The notes beneath the pieces are model-generated. The model saw only the letters and a program-made list of their open reading frames with translations. It had not been told where the DNA came from and did not search any database. From positions 1,025,501 through 1,089,500 of the forward strand of contig JASPKZ010002337.1 in the NCBI GenBank assembly GCA_030220185.1: a stretch of 64,000 nucleotides of DNA. The letters are read 5' to 3'. Both the position numbers and the translations under genes were made by a program. The DNA is from Diploptera punctata (taxonomy: Eukaryota; Arthropoda; Insecta; Blattodea; Blaberidae). Below, piece after piece: positions 42,770 to 55,696 of the stretch (the first letter of the stretch is position 1; each line of letters begins with the position of its first letter).

Positions 42770-43575
42770 TTTTCATTAACTAACTAAATCACGGGCACTA
42801 TCGAACCCGTAGGTTCACGGCCGCGCGGAATCCATATCCCTAACCTGAGCTAATATTGTGCAATCATCCCCTGTATAATCTACTTTCCTCAATTCGTGTT
42901 TCATGTAATCCTCTAATCTCATTCTTGACCCGCCTACTGGGAGCTTTCCCTCGAATTTTTCTACAAGGAGTTTCCATGCTCCTCTATCATTCTTCGTTCG
43001 TACCAATGTCCTGTCCATCGCAATCTACAAGATTTAACTGTACTTAATATATATTCTTCCCTTTAAATATAATTTAGTTCACTGTTATTTAGTCCTTTAC
43101 ATTCACCTGTCTGCTCATCTCTATTTGGTCCAAAAATGTTCCTAAGAACTTTATTCCTAAATAGTCGGAATCTTTTTACCCCTCCCTAAAGTAAGAGTCC
43201 ATGATTCGCATCCATATAATATAACTGGGAGAATAACAGTTTTACATATTTTTAATTTAATTTTTTAAAAAGTGGACAAGAGTTCCTGTAATGCATAATA
43301 GCATACATTTCGAATTTGAGTCTAAATTGAATTTCTTTGTGCATCTCATTCCTATTTGTAATTATTGTTCTTAGGTATTTGAATTCAGCCACTTTTTCAA
43401 AATTTCCCTCATTTGTCATTAGCTGTCTATTTTCATTATATAACGTATTTCTACATGTGAACATGTATTTAGTTTCATTGATGTTTACTTTCAGTCCCAA
43501 TTTATTAGTGTTATTAAATATAGTGTGCGTTTTCGCCCTTAATATATCCTCGCTATCGCCAAATAATGTACATAA
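42770..43575 (-). mobile_element. TTAG-tailed non-LTR retrotransposon 3' end (L), long copy
   Basis: Tail CATTAACTAACTAAATCACG on +. The minus strand reads GLKVNINETKYMF, LMTNEGNFEKVAEFKYL and ITNRNEMHKEIQFR in one open stretch, then decayed tail blocks (KPVGGSRMRLEDYMKH-like). Extends further into the RT side than most copies here. Confidence 0.9.
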
Positions 43576-43579
43576 TAAG

Positions 43580-43985
43580 CATTAAATAAACAGCTTTTTA
43601 ATATTAATTTTCTATAATAATTTGTTTTTTCTTTTTATATTTCTGAAGAAAATAAAAGTATGCATGTTTCTTACTTGAACTGTCCAAAAAACTGATGCAA
43701 GTAACCGCTCTTCGACCACAAAGTAAATTAAACACATTTACAACGAGAAGCACAGCAGCCTAGGGTTGCCCCTGACAATCTGCAGTATGAACATGCCTGC
43801 AACAAAATTGGCATTTACAATGTAAACTTTTATTGTTGAAAGGAAGAAAGTCCTAAAAAGTCCCCATGCAATGGATGAATTGCTACCAACAGAACCACAT
43901 TCCTCCACAATATGTACACTGCTGAGGGGTTTGCAATTTAATCCACAAATTTAGTGTCCAATCAAGCAATTAAAATTGTACACAC
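43580..43985. other. intergenic, nothing recognised
   Basis: No repeat family or frame identified. Confidence 0.5.
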
Positions 43986-43989
43986 CATC

Positions 43990-44870
43990 CTTTCTAGTTC
44001 AAAAATGTGTTTGAATTCAGCGATTTCTTTAAAATTTCCCTCATATGTTATTAACTGTCCTTTTCCACCATAGCTAACTCATTGGTATTATCAAACCATA
44101 GGTTAATGGCTGTGGGGACATAAACTCTCCATACATCCCTATCCTGAGCTAATGTTTTCCAATCATACCCTGTATAATCTACTTACCTCAAATCATGGTT
44201 AATTTTATTCTCCCACCTCAATCTTTTTCTACGAACTGGGAATTTTTCCTCTGGCTTTCATACAACATGCTTACATGCCCCTCTTTCATTCTTGATTCAT
44301 GCCATCGCAGTCTATTGGACTTAACTGTTCATATTATATCTGGTTTCCTGTGAAGATCATGTAGCTCACTATTAAGTGGTCTTCTCCATTCACCTGTCTG
44401 TTCATCTTTCTTTGCTCCAAAATTTTCCTAACAAATTTATTTTCAAATATTGGTAAACCTTTCCCCTCTCTTAAAGTAAGAGTCCATGTTTCACATCCAT
44501 ATAACTGGGAGAATAACAGTTTTATACATTTGCAGTTTAATGTTTTTAAAGAGTAAATTGGGACAAGAATCCCTGTAATGCATAAAAGCATACATCTCCA
44601 GAATTGAAAATATGTTTAATTTCTTTGTGCACCTCATTCCAGTTTGTAGTTATTGTTCCTAGGTATCTGGTATTCAACCACTTCTTCAAAATTTCCCTCG
44701 TTTGATATTAACTGTCAATTTTCATTGTATAATGTATCTTTATGTGTGAACACATATTTAGTTTTATTTATGTTTACTTCCAGTACCAATTGTTTAGTGT
44801 TACTCAATAGAGTATGCGTGCTGGCCCAGAGTATCTTCTCGCTTCCGCCTAATAGCACTAACAAGACCAA
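43990..44870 (-). mobile_element. TTAG-tailed non-LTR retrotransposon 3' ends (L), two fragments
   Basis: 43990-44075 matches the internal part (AATTTCCCTCATATGTTATT). A new copy then starts at 44078 with its tail TAGCTAACTCATTGGTATT and runs to about 44870, with [20 protein letters not shown] on the minus strand. Confidence 0.87.
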
Positions 44871-44879
44871 AGTTGTATT

Positions 44880-45200
44880 TTGTGAAAAATGTGATTGAAG
44901 AGTTGGACTTCATTTTTCAAACATGTTCGGCGTAACTCATTTCTACTTGACAAACTTTGTATAGCAAACACATAATTATTATACAATATTTACAAAGTGC
45001 CAGATGCGTCTAAAATAGCACAACCTTCAACAAGAAGAATTTATAATGACAGGACCTTTATTTTTTCTTACAATGATATTTATATAAAAGCATAACGGAA
45101 TAAACGCAATTGTCAGTTCTGAAGGAAGGGGTTTATTTTGTGTCCATCTAAATAAGGTAGTACAATATTACATTTATTTATATACAGATTTCCATTATGT
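44880..45200. other. intergenic, nothing recognised
   Basis: AT-rich; no frame or shared repeat. Confidence 0.5.
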
Positions 45201-45211
45201 AATAATTTCTA

Positions 45212-45620
45212 CGAATCGGCCACTGTGGACTTGTGGTTATGCTCCTTGCCTCTCCGAGGGTCGCGGGTTCAAACCCGGCCGGGGTCGATGGATTTTTTAG
45301 GACGGAAAAATCCAAGGAGCAAGTCCTCCGGGAGGGACTTTAAGCCGTGGGTCCCGAGTCTGAAGATTTTCAGGCTCGTAAAAAATCCTTAAGCCTGAAT
45401 GGAAAGGCATCTAAGCAAATTTTACCGAACTTTCCTCTCCTAGTACTACCTTGGTTTCCTAGATGTCAGTATGAGGCGGAACGGCTGACCACGGACCACT
45501 CAAAATGACATCTATACGAACACAAGTGTAACTAAATTAAAATGGTTGAAATTCTTCCCTGTAGGGGAAGAGCTCCTAATTCTCTGTAAAGGGAAAGCAT
45601 GGGCTTACAATACAATACAA
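45212..45620 (+). repeat. tRNA-derived SINE, type C, full length
   Basis: GGACTTGTGGTTATGCTCCT A-box side, B box GGGTTCAAACCCGGCCGGG, body GGAGCAAGTCCTCCGGGAGG, CCGTGGGTCCCGAGTCTGAA, tail TTACAATACAATACAA. TAATTTCTA flanks at 45203-45211 and 45621-45629 as a target duplication. Confidence 0.94.
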
Positions 45621-45632
45621 TAATTTCTATGT

Positions 45633-45731
45633 GTGATCATATATTTAAGTTTTTTTAATTCCAGCCCCAAATTCTTAGTATTGCTCAGTAGAGTGCGTTG
45701 GCCCTTAGTATCTCCTCGCTAAGGGCCAACA
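45633..45731 (-). mobile_element. L retrotransposon fragment ending in a 12-bp hairpin
   Basis: TTCCAGCCCCAAATTCTTAG matches the inner part of L. GTTGGCCCTTAG and CTAAGGGCCAAC (45696-45731) form perfect 12-base arms around a 10-base loop. Confidence 0.7.
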
Positions 45732-45734
45732 TGT

Positions 45735-46325
45735 ACAGCCTTTGAAAGAACTGATGCGCACTGATAGTTTTTTAAGTCCCAGAACGAAACCACTGCGCAT
45801 GATCAGAGGTCAGCTACATGGTTCACAAGTATATAACTATTTGAGAAAATCCGTTCTATTCCGTTGTGTGTCGTGCAAGGAAAAATAATTTCCCGTAAAT
45901 AAGTATTACGGTAAATGCCGTAAACAAAACAAAGCAAAAACAAATAAAAGAAAACAAACAAAATGAGTTGAAATAAGGACAAGAAAAAACAAGCGTGAGA
46001 AGAGATCAAACACGCTACCTCATGCACACGAAATAGATGTTCCTTCCACTAGCTTAAAACCGTCCCTGATAGAAGTAGTCTATAATACGATAGGACTTAC
46101 TTGTATATTGGAATTAGATATTAACTTGACTTAGTTTAAATACATTTAGACAAGTTTTTCAATAGTTGTGGAAATAATCTTGTTATGCCTTGTGTTTTGT
46201 AAACATATAACCTGTTCCCGTTAATTAACTTATTTCAATATATATATATTTGTTTATTTATTTATTTATTTAACGAAGCCTTTCAATATTTAGGTGTTTA
46301 AGTATTATGAAAATTAACGACATTA
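45735..46325. other. intergenic, nothing recognised
   Basis: AT-rich; (TTTA)n at 46250-46272. No frame of interest. Confidence 0.5.
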
Positions 46326-46329
46326 TTAA

Positions 46330-46425
46330 AAAATTCTTCCTGACCAGGATTGAACCTGGGACCGCGTTGTCGTAAGAGAGGATCTTACCGACTGCTCTAC
46401 CGAAGCGAACGAAACGAATACTGCA
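46330..46425 (-). repeat. tRNA-like SINE head
   Basis: GACCAGGATTGAACCTGGGA on + is a B-box arm and CCGACTGCTCTACCGAAGC the A-box side. The anticodon arm does not pair, so this is not a tRNA gene. GCCGCGCCGCGCCGCC follows at 46441. Confidence 0.6.
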
Positions 46426-46539
46426 TAAAGAAAGACTTACGCCGCGCCGCGCCGCCCGATTTGAACTCAAAGGTGACAGCACACGTAATAATTTTCTGGT
46501 GTTAATCACTCTTCAAAACTTCAACTTTCCACCATAAAG

Positions 46540-48135
46540 AGTTGCTCCGCCAAGTTTTTCAAAGGCTGTACACTCTATGAAATAAATAAGTCATTGATTT
46601 TTTCACCTTCAAAGTTTACCATACTGATAAAGTGTGTGGTGATTTTTTTGTTTTTATTTTGTTTTCAACTGATTGTTTTGAACTTTTTATCACATACATT
46701 ACGTGCTTATAGAAGTGTTTCTGTGAAGTTTAGTATTTATAAGTAGAATAGTTTCAGAATTGTGATTTTTAAATATACTTTTTAACATTATCTAAAATAA
46801 TTATGATACAGTTTTAAATATTCTCTCATGAAATTTGAAACTCAGAGACTTTATGATTCCGCTAAACACAATTCTATGCAAAAAAATATAAACGGAGGAT
46901 ACTGCTAATTTTTCATTTTTAAAAAAATGTATCCACTCTCATACATTTCCATCTCAATTTAAAAGACCACATGTGCCTTAGAATATTATATGCATAGCAA
47001 ATTTGAATTACTATATATTGGGGAGTCTAACCACAAAATTACACTTTGATAGCATAAACATTGCATAATAAGGAGCATTTTAAGTTTTGGAAAATGTCAA
47101 AAAAATGAAAACAGAAAAAAAATTATTAAAGTTTAAGTAGTAATGCTTGACTATGGACAACTAATGACAAATGAGGGAAATTTTGAGGAAGTGGCTGAAT
47201 TCAAATACCAAGGAACAATAATCACAAATAGGAATGAGATGCACAAAGAAATTAAACATAGATTCAATTCTGGAAATGTATGCTATTATGCATTGCAGAG
47301 ACTCTTGATGTCCCAACTCCTTTCAAAAGGCGTTAAACTGAAAATATATAAAACTATTATTCTACCAGTTATACTATATGGGTGCGAAACATGGACTCTT
47401 ACTTTAAGGGAGGAAAGGAGATTACGAGTATTTGAGAATAAAGTTCTTAGAAAAAATTTTGGACCAAAGAGAGATGAACAGACATGTGAATGGAGAAGAC
47501 TACATAACAATGAACTACTTGGTCTTTATAGGAAGCCAGATATAATAAGAACAGTTAAGTCTCGTAGACTGCGATGGGCAGGACATGTTGCGCGTATGGG
47601 GAATGCAAGACGTGCATGGAAGCTTCTTGTAGGAAAGCCAGAGGGAAAACGCCCAGTTGGTAGACCAAGAATGAGGTGGGAGAACAACATTAACTATGAT
47701 TTGAGGGAACTAGATTATACAGGGAATGATTGGAAAGCATTAGCTCTGGATAGGGATGTATGGAGAGCTTATGTCCGCGCGGCCATGAACATACGGGTTC
47801 AATAGTGCCAGTGAGTAAGTAAGTAAGTAAGTAAGTAATGTTTGACCACACGTGCAAGGGTAGCCTACTTGAACTCTTACGCCATGGACTCAATTTTGCT
47901 TCTACAATAAAAGTTTTTACTTGAAAATGGTCCTAAATAGAGCTATTAAAAACCTAATAAACAAAAAAATGTATTATTTTCCAATTTTTTAACATTTCCA
48001 CCATTCGATGCCCTTAAATGTAAAACGGATTTTAAAAGAACAGGAACTTTTGGTAATAATGGGAAATGATGTGAAAACATCTCCCAAATCAGTGTTAAAA
48101 CGATGTCATAAAGGCATAAACAACAATGGAGGTCA
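46540..48135 (+). repeat. dispersed repeat S copy 1, interrupted by an L retrotransposon
   Basis: Blocks AGTAGAATAGTTTCAGAATT, TAGCAAATTTGAATTA and AGGAGCATTTTAAGTTTTGG (46540-47138) resume at 47847 with CACACGTGCAAGGGTAGCCT. Uninterrupted relative at 54025-54720. Confidence 0.85.
47152..47835 (+). mobile_element. TTAG/TAAG-tailed non-LTR retrotransposon 3' end (L), best-preserved copy
   Basis: An open frame of about 220 codons ends at 47805: [79 protein letters not shown] and [18 protein letters not shown]. The 3' end is GTGCCAGTGAG plus a TAAG run. AGTAATGCTTGAC (47139-47151) and AGTAATGTTTGAC (47834-47846) are a target duplication with one mismatch, so it is a 5'-truncated insertion. The RT and endonuclease domains are absent. 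Confidence 0.95.
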
Positions 48136-48139
48136 CTTC

Positions 48140-48430
48140 AAACTATTTGGATAGCTGATTTTTGTACAGATGTTGTAAGCTACAGAAAATAATATGTTTG
48201 CTTTTTCGGTTAACTGACTTATGCTGTACCCTGTATTTCTTTACTGGATAATAGTTTCAAAAACTATTAAATTAATACTTTAATAACAGCAAAAAATCAC
48301 GTCTGATTCGATTACAAACACTGTACGTGACAATATTTAACTTCTCAAAGATACATTACCCCCTGTATTATGAAGTTACAACTGTATGTGAAAATAGTTT
48401 TAAAAACTACTTGTTTGTTTAATCAGGAGT
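48140..48430. promoter_or_regulatory. upstream region of lipase exon 1
   Basis: TGTACCCTGTATTTCTTTAC at 48226 resembles a transposon end. CCCCCTGTATTATGAAG and a pyrimidine tract ending AATCAG at 48426 follow. No clear core promoter is visible; this may be intron if a 5' UTR exon exists. Confidence 0.35.
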
Positions 48431-48431
48431 C

Positions 48432-48515
48432 ATGATCTGCCACTCTCTTCTGATATTGTCTTCTCTCTTAATAAGCGGAATTACAGCAGATCTCGAAGAT
48501 GAAACCCTAACTACG
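48432..48515 (+). CDS. lipase exon 1: start codon and signal peptide
   Basis: ATG at 48432 opens 28 codons with a hydrophobic core ([12 protein letters not shown]) and an Ala cleavage site, followed by acidic DLEDETLTT and donor GTAAGT at 48516. The exon ends in phase 0 and joins [10 protein letters not shown], restoring the LTTPELI.KYGYP block of insect lipases. A pyrimidine-rich tract ending TTTAATCAG at 48426 lies six bases before the ATG, so a further 5' UTR exon upstream is possible. Confidence 0.88.
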
Positions 48516-51024
48516 GTAAGTTATTAACACGGCTAGGATATGTATGTAACACGACATGAGCTGCTACGCCCAAATAAATTAAACACATTTTAATGTTTAT
48601 TTGAATAAGTAACAAGAAAAATATTTTCTTTGCGCGATAGTGCATTTTATCGTACTTACCAGCAATCGTGACCATTATTGAAAGTTCAACTTACTACATT
48701 TCGGGGTTTCCAACCTAAATAACTATACTGTAATATTATATTTATACCCACATGCGGGAAGTAAAACCACTGCCCTCTATGTATACTACGTACAATGTAT
48801 ATAGGCTACAGAAAATATCCAAAAAGTAGTGTTAATATACATTATACGAAAGAAATCACTGCATTTTAAATGAACAGAACTTTATTTCAAACAATATAAA
48901 ATAATAAATACGTACTTGCGACCATGTTATCAATAACACTGAGCAACAAAAACAGAAACCTTTTTTTTTTGTCTCAGAAATAAAATCTGTGATTCTGATA
49001 GTATGTTTTCTCCTGAATTCAAATGTGATATTCAAATGTGATTCTCCATCACGCAAGGCTTCCGAGAGACAGGAATTTATAATTTCAAACATTTTAATAC
49101 TTTCTACATTCGTAACTACACAATATTCGAACATTCAGACTCACCTAGAAGGTAAGAAATGATGATTTTCTGCTATATTTCGCCTGTGGAGCATCCCTCT
49201 TGATGGTCGAACAATAATCGGCAAGCATATTAGGATTCCATTTACCTTGATATCTCTTTTCCATAGCTGAAATCTCCTGAGTTAGATCATTTGGTTTTAT
49301 TTTACAATGGACAAATTGACGAAAAAACGTTTATTAAAAAATACTTACTTACTTACTCACTGGCACTATCGAACCCGTAGGTTCATGGCCGCACGGACAT
49401 AAGCTCTCCATACATCCCTATCCTGAGCTAATGCTTTCCAATCATTCCCTGTATAATCTACTTCCCTCAAATCATAGTTAATGTTATTCTCCCACCTCTT
49501 TCTTGGTCTACCAACTGGGCGTTTTCCCTCTGGCTTTCCTACAAGAAGCTTCCATGCAAGTCTTTCATTTCCCATACGTGCAACATGTCCTGCCCAACGC
49601 AGTCTACGAGACTTAACTGTTCTTATTATATCTGGCTTCCTATAAAGACCTTTAAATCCATTAATTGAAACTAAAATAAAAAAACTGTGGGTGATGGAGA
49701 AATTCAGAATACATATTTGAAAACACGATAAAAAACTGCATTAAGTAGAACTATTGGTACTCATGAGACAAAAATCATGTTGACCAGTGTAATTGTTCTC
49801 AAGACCTCCTGTTGTTTCAACTAATAAACATTGTCCACACTGTTAACATTAGTCAATTGTTTATAATGAACGCGAATATTTCCAACAAAGATATTATTAT
49901 TTTACTATGATTTATTAGTTTAAAAACACCATCGCGCAAAAAATAATGTACAACAACTCACGTTTGTGAAGTGTTTTGCAGAATCTCGGAAATTAAAAAC
50001 CTCGTTATCGCTCGGTTTTTAACATTTTTCCTCGATTCTGTAAAAACTACATCCCAACCTCGCATCGTAATATACTATTACATTTACATCGTTATTATTG
50101 TAGATACCCCGTGACGAATACATGGCGTTGCCCGTGAATTTACTTTCCCAATCTTTTTTATATCAATGAGCTGAAAGACAAAAACATATCCGTAAAAAGA
50201 TAGACATATGTTGTCGCGGTTTTATTTTAAAATTTTTTGCGATATTGAATTCTGTGTACATCAATTTGGTGTATTTGTTATGGTTTAAGCAGCATAGGGT
50301 AATATGTTACATACGTTAATTGTCCCAAAAAATTCTCTAAATACCACATTCAAATCGGTGAGTCCATAAAGGACAGACAGACTCGCTTACTTAATTTGTA
50401 TATATGATATAAAAGAAATTGTTATATGTATATAGTTATATGTATATGGACTAAAGATTCTCAAAAAAGCAAAAGATGGGGCTATTGTAATCCACCGTGT
50501 CATTTTAAATATTCCACCGGTCACATGTTAGAGCCTGGAAAGCGGGGTTACTACTGCCCGATGATATGACACCCAGGAAACTTGTCCCGGCCGAGGATTG
50601 AACTCGGGCCCGCTGCGTGACAAGGCATCACGCTACCTCGAGAACGCAGCCATAAACTTTCATTATTAGGCCCATTATTAGTAGTAGTAGTAGTTTTATA
50701 TCAAGGCGGGTCCGTGGCACAAGCGGTTAGACGCTTGCCTCTCACCGCTGGGGGCCCGAGATCGAGTCTCGGTCGCACCATGTGGGTTATGTGGAGGACG
50801 AAACGGAGTTTGGGCAGATTTTTCTCCCGTTTTCCCCTGCCACAATTTCATTTCATCATTCTCCATTCTCATCCCATCCATTTAGTTCCATTTCATATCA
50901 TTTATTTGCCCCTATGATGGTGCGTCAGGCGTCGTCAGCCGTCACCCTTACCTCTATACAAGGGGCTTCATCTCATCTCATCCCTCATTCCCGTCCATGA
51001 GTTGGACACGAGCTGAGGAAATTA

Positions 51025-51055
<31 letters not shown>

Positions 51056-51194
51056 ATCACCATATAATCATATATTCTCTACTTTAAAGAGTAATAATAA
51101 TAATACTAATACTAATAATAATAATAATAATAGTAATTAATATTATTATTATTATTATATCACCATATAATCATATATTCTCTACTTTAAAGAG

Positions 51195-51236
<42 letters not shown>

Positions 51237-51324
51237 CAGTACTAATACTAATAGTAAATAATAATAATAGTAATATTAATAACAATAATAATAATAGTAA
51301 TTAATATTATTATTATTATTATTA

Positions 51325-51367
<43 letters not shown>

Positions 51368-51558
51368 TACTATTATTAAGTCCATCGCTGAGGTCTCGAG
51401 GTAGCGTGCTGCTTTGTCACGCTGCAGGTCCGAGTTCGATTCTCGGTCGGGACAAATTTGCTGGGTGTCATTTCATCGGACAGCTGTAACCCTGCCTTCC
51501 AGGAACCCAAACATCTGAAGGGGGCTAAAAGTAAGCAACCTAATGACAACCTAATAAC

Positions 51559-51629
<71 letters not shown>

Positions 51630-51814
51630 TATTAAGTCCATCGCTGTGGTATCGAGGTAGCGTGCTGCTTTGTCACGCTGCAGGTCCGAGTTCGATTCTC
51701 GGTCGGGACAAATTTGCTGGGTGTCATTTCATCGGACAGCTGTAACCCTGCCTTCCAGGAACCCAAACATCTGAAGGGGGCTAAAAGTAAGCAACATAAT
51801 GACAACCTAATAAC

Positions 51815-51897
<83 letters not shown>

Positions 51898-52082
51898 TAT
51901 TAAGTCCATCGCTGTGGTCTCGAGGTAGCGTGCTGCTTTGTCACGCTGCAGGTCCGAGTTCGATTCTCGGTCGGGACAAATTTGCTGGGTGTCATTTCAT
52001 CGGACAGCTGTAACCCTGCCTTCCAGGAACCCAAACATCTGAAGGGGGCTAAAAGTAAGCAACCTAATGACAACCTAATACC

Positions 52083-52133
<51 letters not shown>

Positions 52134-53578
52134 CATAATCCCCTCTAATTTAATAGAGAAATTTAAAATAATTAAAACTTCGTGGATAGATGTTTATTGC
52201 AGAATATAATGAAAGAGAAAGTTTTTAGTTGTCATGTTAAGCACAGTTCAAGCATATATGCCACTCTTTTGTTAAAATGTGGTAAATATTCCTTTCCCTG
52301 GCCATGTGTTCCATCTGTTATCTATTTTATGTACTACGTCAAAGAATATATCTGAAAATTATTCAATACCACGTGTATTTATCCGAGTTTTGCGGGAATT
52401 TTAATATTTAGGATGTTCTTGTGATGTTCACAGTCATTAACAACAAAACTATGAAGACACATAACGAAATCTTCAATACCAGAACACCTGGTTTGAAACA
52501 ATTAGTGGGCCCTTCGATACATGTTTCATCATCAGCTTTTCAAAAGTACATGTTCCGAAAGACCCGAGTGCTTTAACCCTCTTATTCCTCCTCCTGCTCC
52601 TTTTTCTGTACAGTTATATATCTTCTTTCACAGATTAGGCCTTTGCCTGTTCCGATCTCACATCTGTTCCGTCCAGCGTTTTCTTGGTCTTCCTACCGAT
52701 CTTCGTCCTCCAGGATTCTACATCCATGCCATATTTGGTATCTAATTCTCTGTTATTTTTTGCAGTTGCTCTCTCCAATTGTTCCAGTGTTCTTCTATTC
52801 GTTGAAGAAGTGTTTGTACTTTTAGTTCCTCTCTAATATTCTCATTTCTAATATGTTCTTCTCTTGTACAACATATCACAGCCTAGGAAGCTTATTTCCG
52901 CTGCGATTGCTTTCTCAGTAATCTCATATATATTAAATATTATAAGCTTATTCTTCTTCTTCCGTATGCAGTATTGGGTGATGATGCCCGTTCTGCGACT
53001 ACAAAAACTGATCTTTACATCGGTTGAAGGATCTTCCGAGGTCTCTTTTGCCTTTAGGTTTGAGGTGGTAAATCATATTTGGTAAACGGGAATTTGACAT
53101 TCTCTGGACGTGTTGGAACCATTTAATCTGATAATTTTGTATATGTTCCACCATTTCCCTGCTATTCCACTGCATCCTTATCTCATCACTCTTCATTCTA
53201 TCCCTTAAGTTACTCCGTTAGTGATCGCAAGAATCTCATTTGTGAACTAATATTATAATCTTTCCAACGTTTCTTTGGTGTTCAAGGTGATCTCCTTCCA
53301 CCTTCCGGTAGATTATCTATTAATATACGAACCATCCTCTTGGGTTACATTACAGAAGGTGAAAATTATATTCATACCTTATCTTATTCTCCTATTAATT
53401 TATTTCTAAAATGTCGCGTAACATTAAATTTTTAGTAAGCGAAATGTTGTCAATATGAGGTAAGTGAGTTGTTTTCTGTGCAATTAAAGTTTTCTATTTA
53501 TAGCAACGAGTCGTGAACGGGTTTAAGGGTAAGCAATGTATATGTAAAGATGTCGAGTTTGAAATTACTGCTTCGGTA

Positions 53579-53623
<45 letters not shown>

Positions 53624-55041
53624 TACATATATATGCCTAAATTAGGATGTCCCAAGACATAAATGAGTTTTTTTTCGCAAAATCAAATAAGCATAGCCTC
53701 TTTTTTTGACTTTAATAACTCAAATAACAAATATTACTGTATTGCGATTGGATCATGGCAACCCGTGCCGACTTCATGCCAAACATAAGACATGAAAATT
53801 TATACTGGGTTAGTGTAGGATTCTAGAACTAAAAGTTTATTATTAGTAAATAAAACTTCAATATGCCCAAAACGTGTAACTAACTATTTACTATTTTACA
53901 ATAAAAATAATATTCTTCAAATTTCTTCAACCTAGTTAGCAAGTACTGACATGTTTCGAAGCAACTCGGCACGGGTTACCGTGGGCATACGTACACCAAA
54001 TTGTACCTGATTGTTTTAAGGGGACCCAATGGAGAATTTCAAATGTATTTTAGTTTTAATCTGATTGTTTTGAAATTTTTATCACATTCATTGTGCTTAT
54101 GTAAGCGTTTCTACGAAGTTTGGTGTTTATAAGTAGAATAGTTTCAGAATTATGATTTTTTAAACTATTTTTTTAATATTTCTTAAAAATGCTCCTTACG
54201 ACGCATTTTTTAATATTTTTTGTTGAAATTTGAGATTCAGAGTCTTCATGATTCCACCAAACACATTGCTATGCACAAAAATTCATAAAAGGAGGATACT
54301 GTTTATTTTTCATCTTTGGAAAAAACATTATCACTCTTATTATTCCATCTCAATTTAAAGGAACACATATGTCTTAGACTAGTAACTGCATAGCAAATTT
54401 GAATTAGAATTTATTGGAGAGTCTAACCACAAAATGTCACTTTGATAGCAAAAAATATTGCATCGTAAGGAGCATTTTAAGTTTTGGAAAATGTCAAAAA
54501 ATGGAAACCGAAAAAAACGCTTTTTAAATTGTAAGCAGTAATGCTAACCATACGTGCAAGGGTATTTAAACTCTTACGTCACGGGGTCAATTTTGCTCCC
54601 ACAATATAATCGTTTACATGAAAATGATCCTAAAGATTCAGAGTCATTAAAAAAGCAAATAAACAAAAATATTTTTTTACCATTTTTTCGACATTTTTAC
54701 CCTTAACATTATACAAATAATTAAATGGGTCTGTGTTAAAAATAAAAGACTTGAATCTAGCAAGTGCCATGTTTTGTTCGTCATAATTTATGCCATACAA
54801 TATTTAAATTGCAATTATAATGTATTATCATTATTTATCCAACTGAAAATAAAAATACATTTAATTTATTTAGACGTAGCAATAAACACGCCGGATATTA
54901 GCCAGTCTTTATAAGTAAAAACGTAAACTTTCGTTTGTTCAAAATCTTATATCTACGTATGTACGTAAGATCTTCATCGATTGCTTTGAAATTTGGACTT
55001 AGCATTGCAAACAAACACGCGCGAGTTTTTATATATCTATT

Positions 55042-55124
<83 letters not shown>

Positions 55125-55650
55125 GTAACAGGACCTCACTGACAAAATGATAGGGATGATAGGCCATGCAGAGAGGGTCATTTTTGTGAAGGAACATACA
55201 GTCGCAAACACGTCGTTCATGAGTTATGCGCAGATGAAGGTGTTCGCCTGTAAGGGTCGGAATTGAATACAAACAATTGTACACGTATCATTTTATTGAA
55301 AAATGACATGTTTTTACAATAAGTGTTCAAACAATAATTGTTTTGACGACGTAAAATAATCCTGCCAAGATCAGCCGTGCTGGCCGATCGTTGATCCGAC
55401 GATATCAAACTTGCAATGAGGCACAGGTCGACTGTATGAACACTTATTATAAAAACGTGTATGCTATTATTCAATAAAATGATACGTGTACAATTGTTTG
55501 TATTCAATTCCCACCCTTACGGGCGAATACCTTGAACTGAACTCATGAACGACCTGTTTGCGACTATATGTTCCTTCACAAAAAAAAAATGATCCTCTCT
55601 GCATGGCCTATCATCCTTATCATTTTATCGGTGACGTCCTGTTACACCCT

Positions 55651-55696
<46 letters not shown>

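Larger units (their letters stand above)
48600..50090 (-). repeat. dispersed repeat P copy 3, interrupted by a CACTG element
   Basis: Left part 48600-48936 (AAAGTTCAACTTACTACATT region, ACAGAACTTTATTTCAAACA) and right part 49790-50090 (AACATTAGTCAATTG, GTTTGTGAAGTGTTTTGCAG). The K element between carries its own insertion. Confidence 0.87.

Noticed and set aside
46330..46425. Functional tRNA gene
   Set aside because: A and B boxes are present, but no anticodon stem forms.
47816..47840. TAAG/TTAG run as an interstitial telomere
   Set aside because: The unit is four bases, not TTAGG, and sits at the 3' end of a LINE in several copies, so it is the element's tail.
54898..55284. 128-codon minus-strand frame with [13 protein letters not shown]
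   Set aside because: Translation of GA and TA microsatellites plus a foldback arm.
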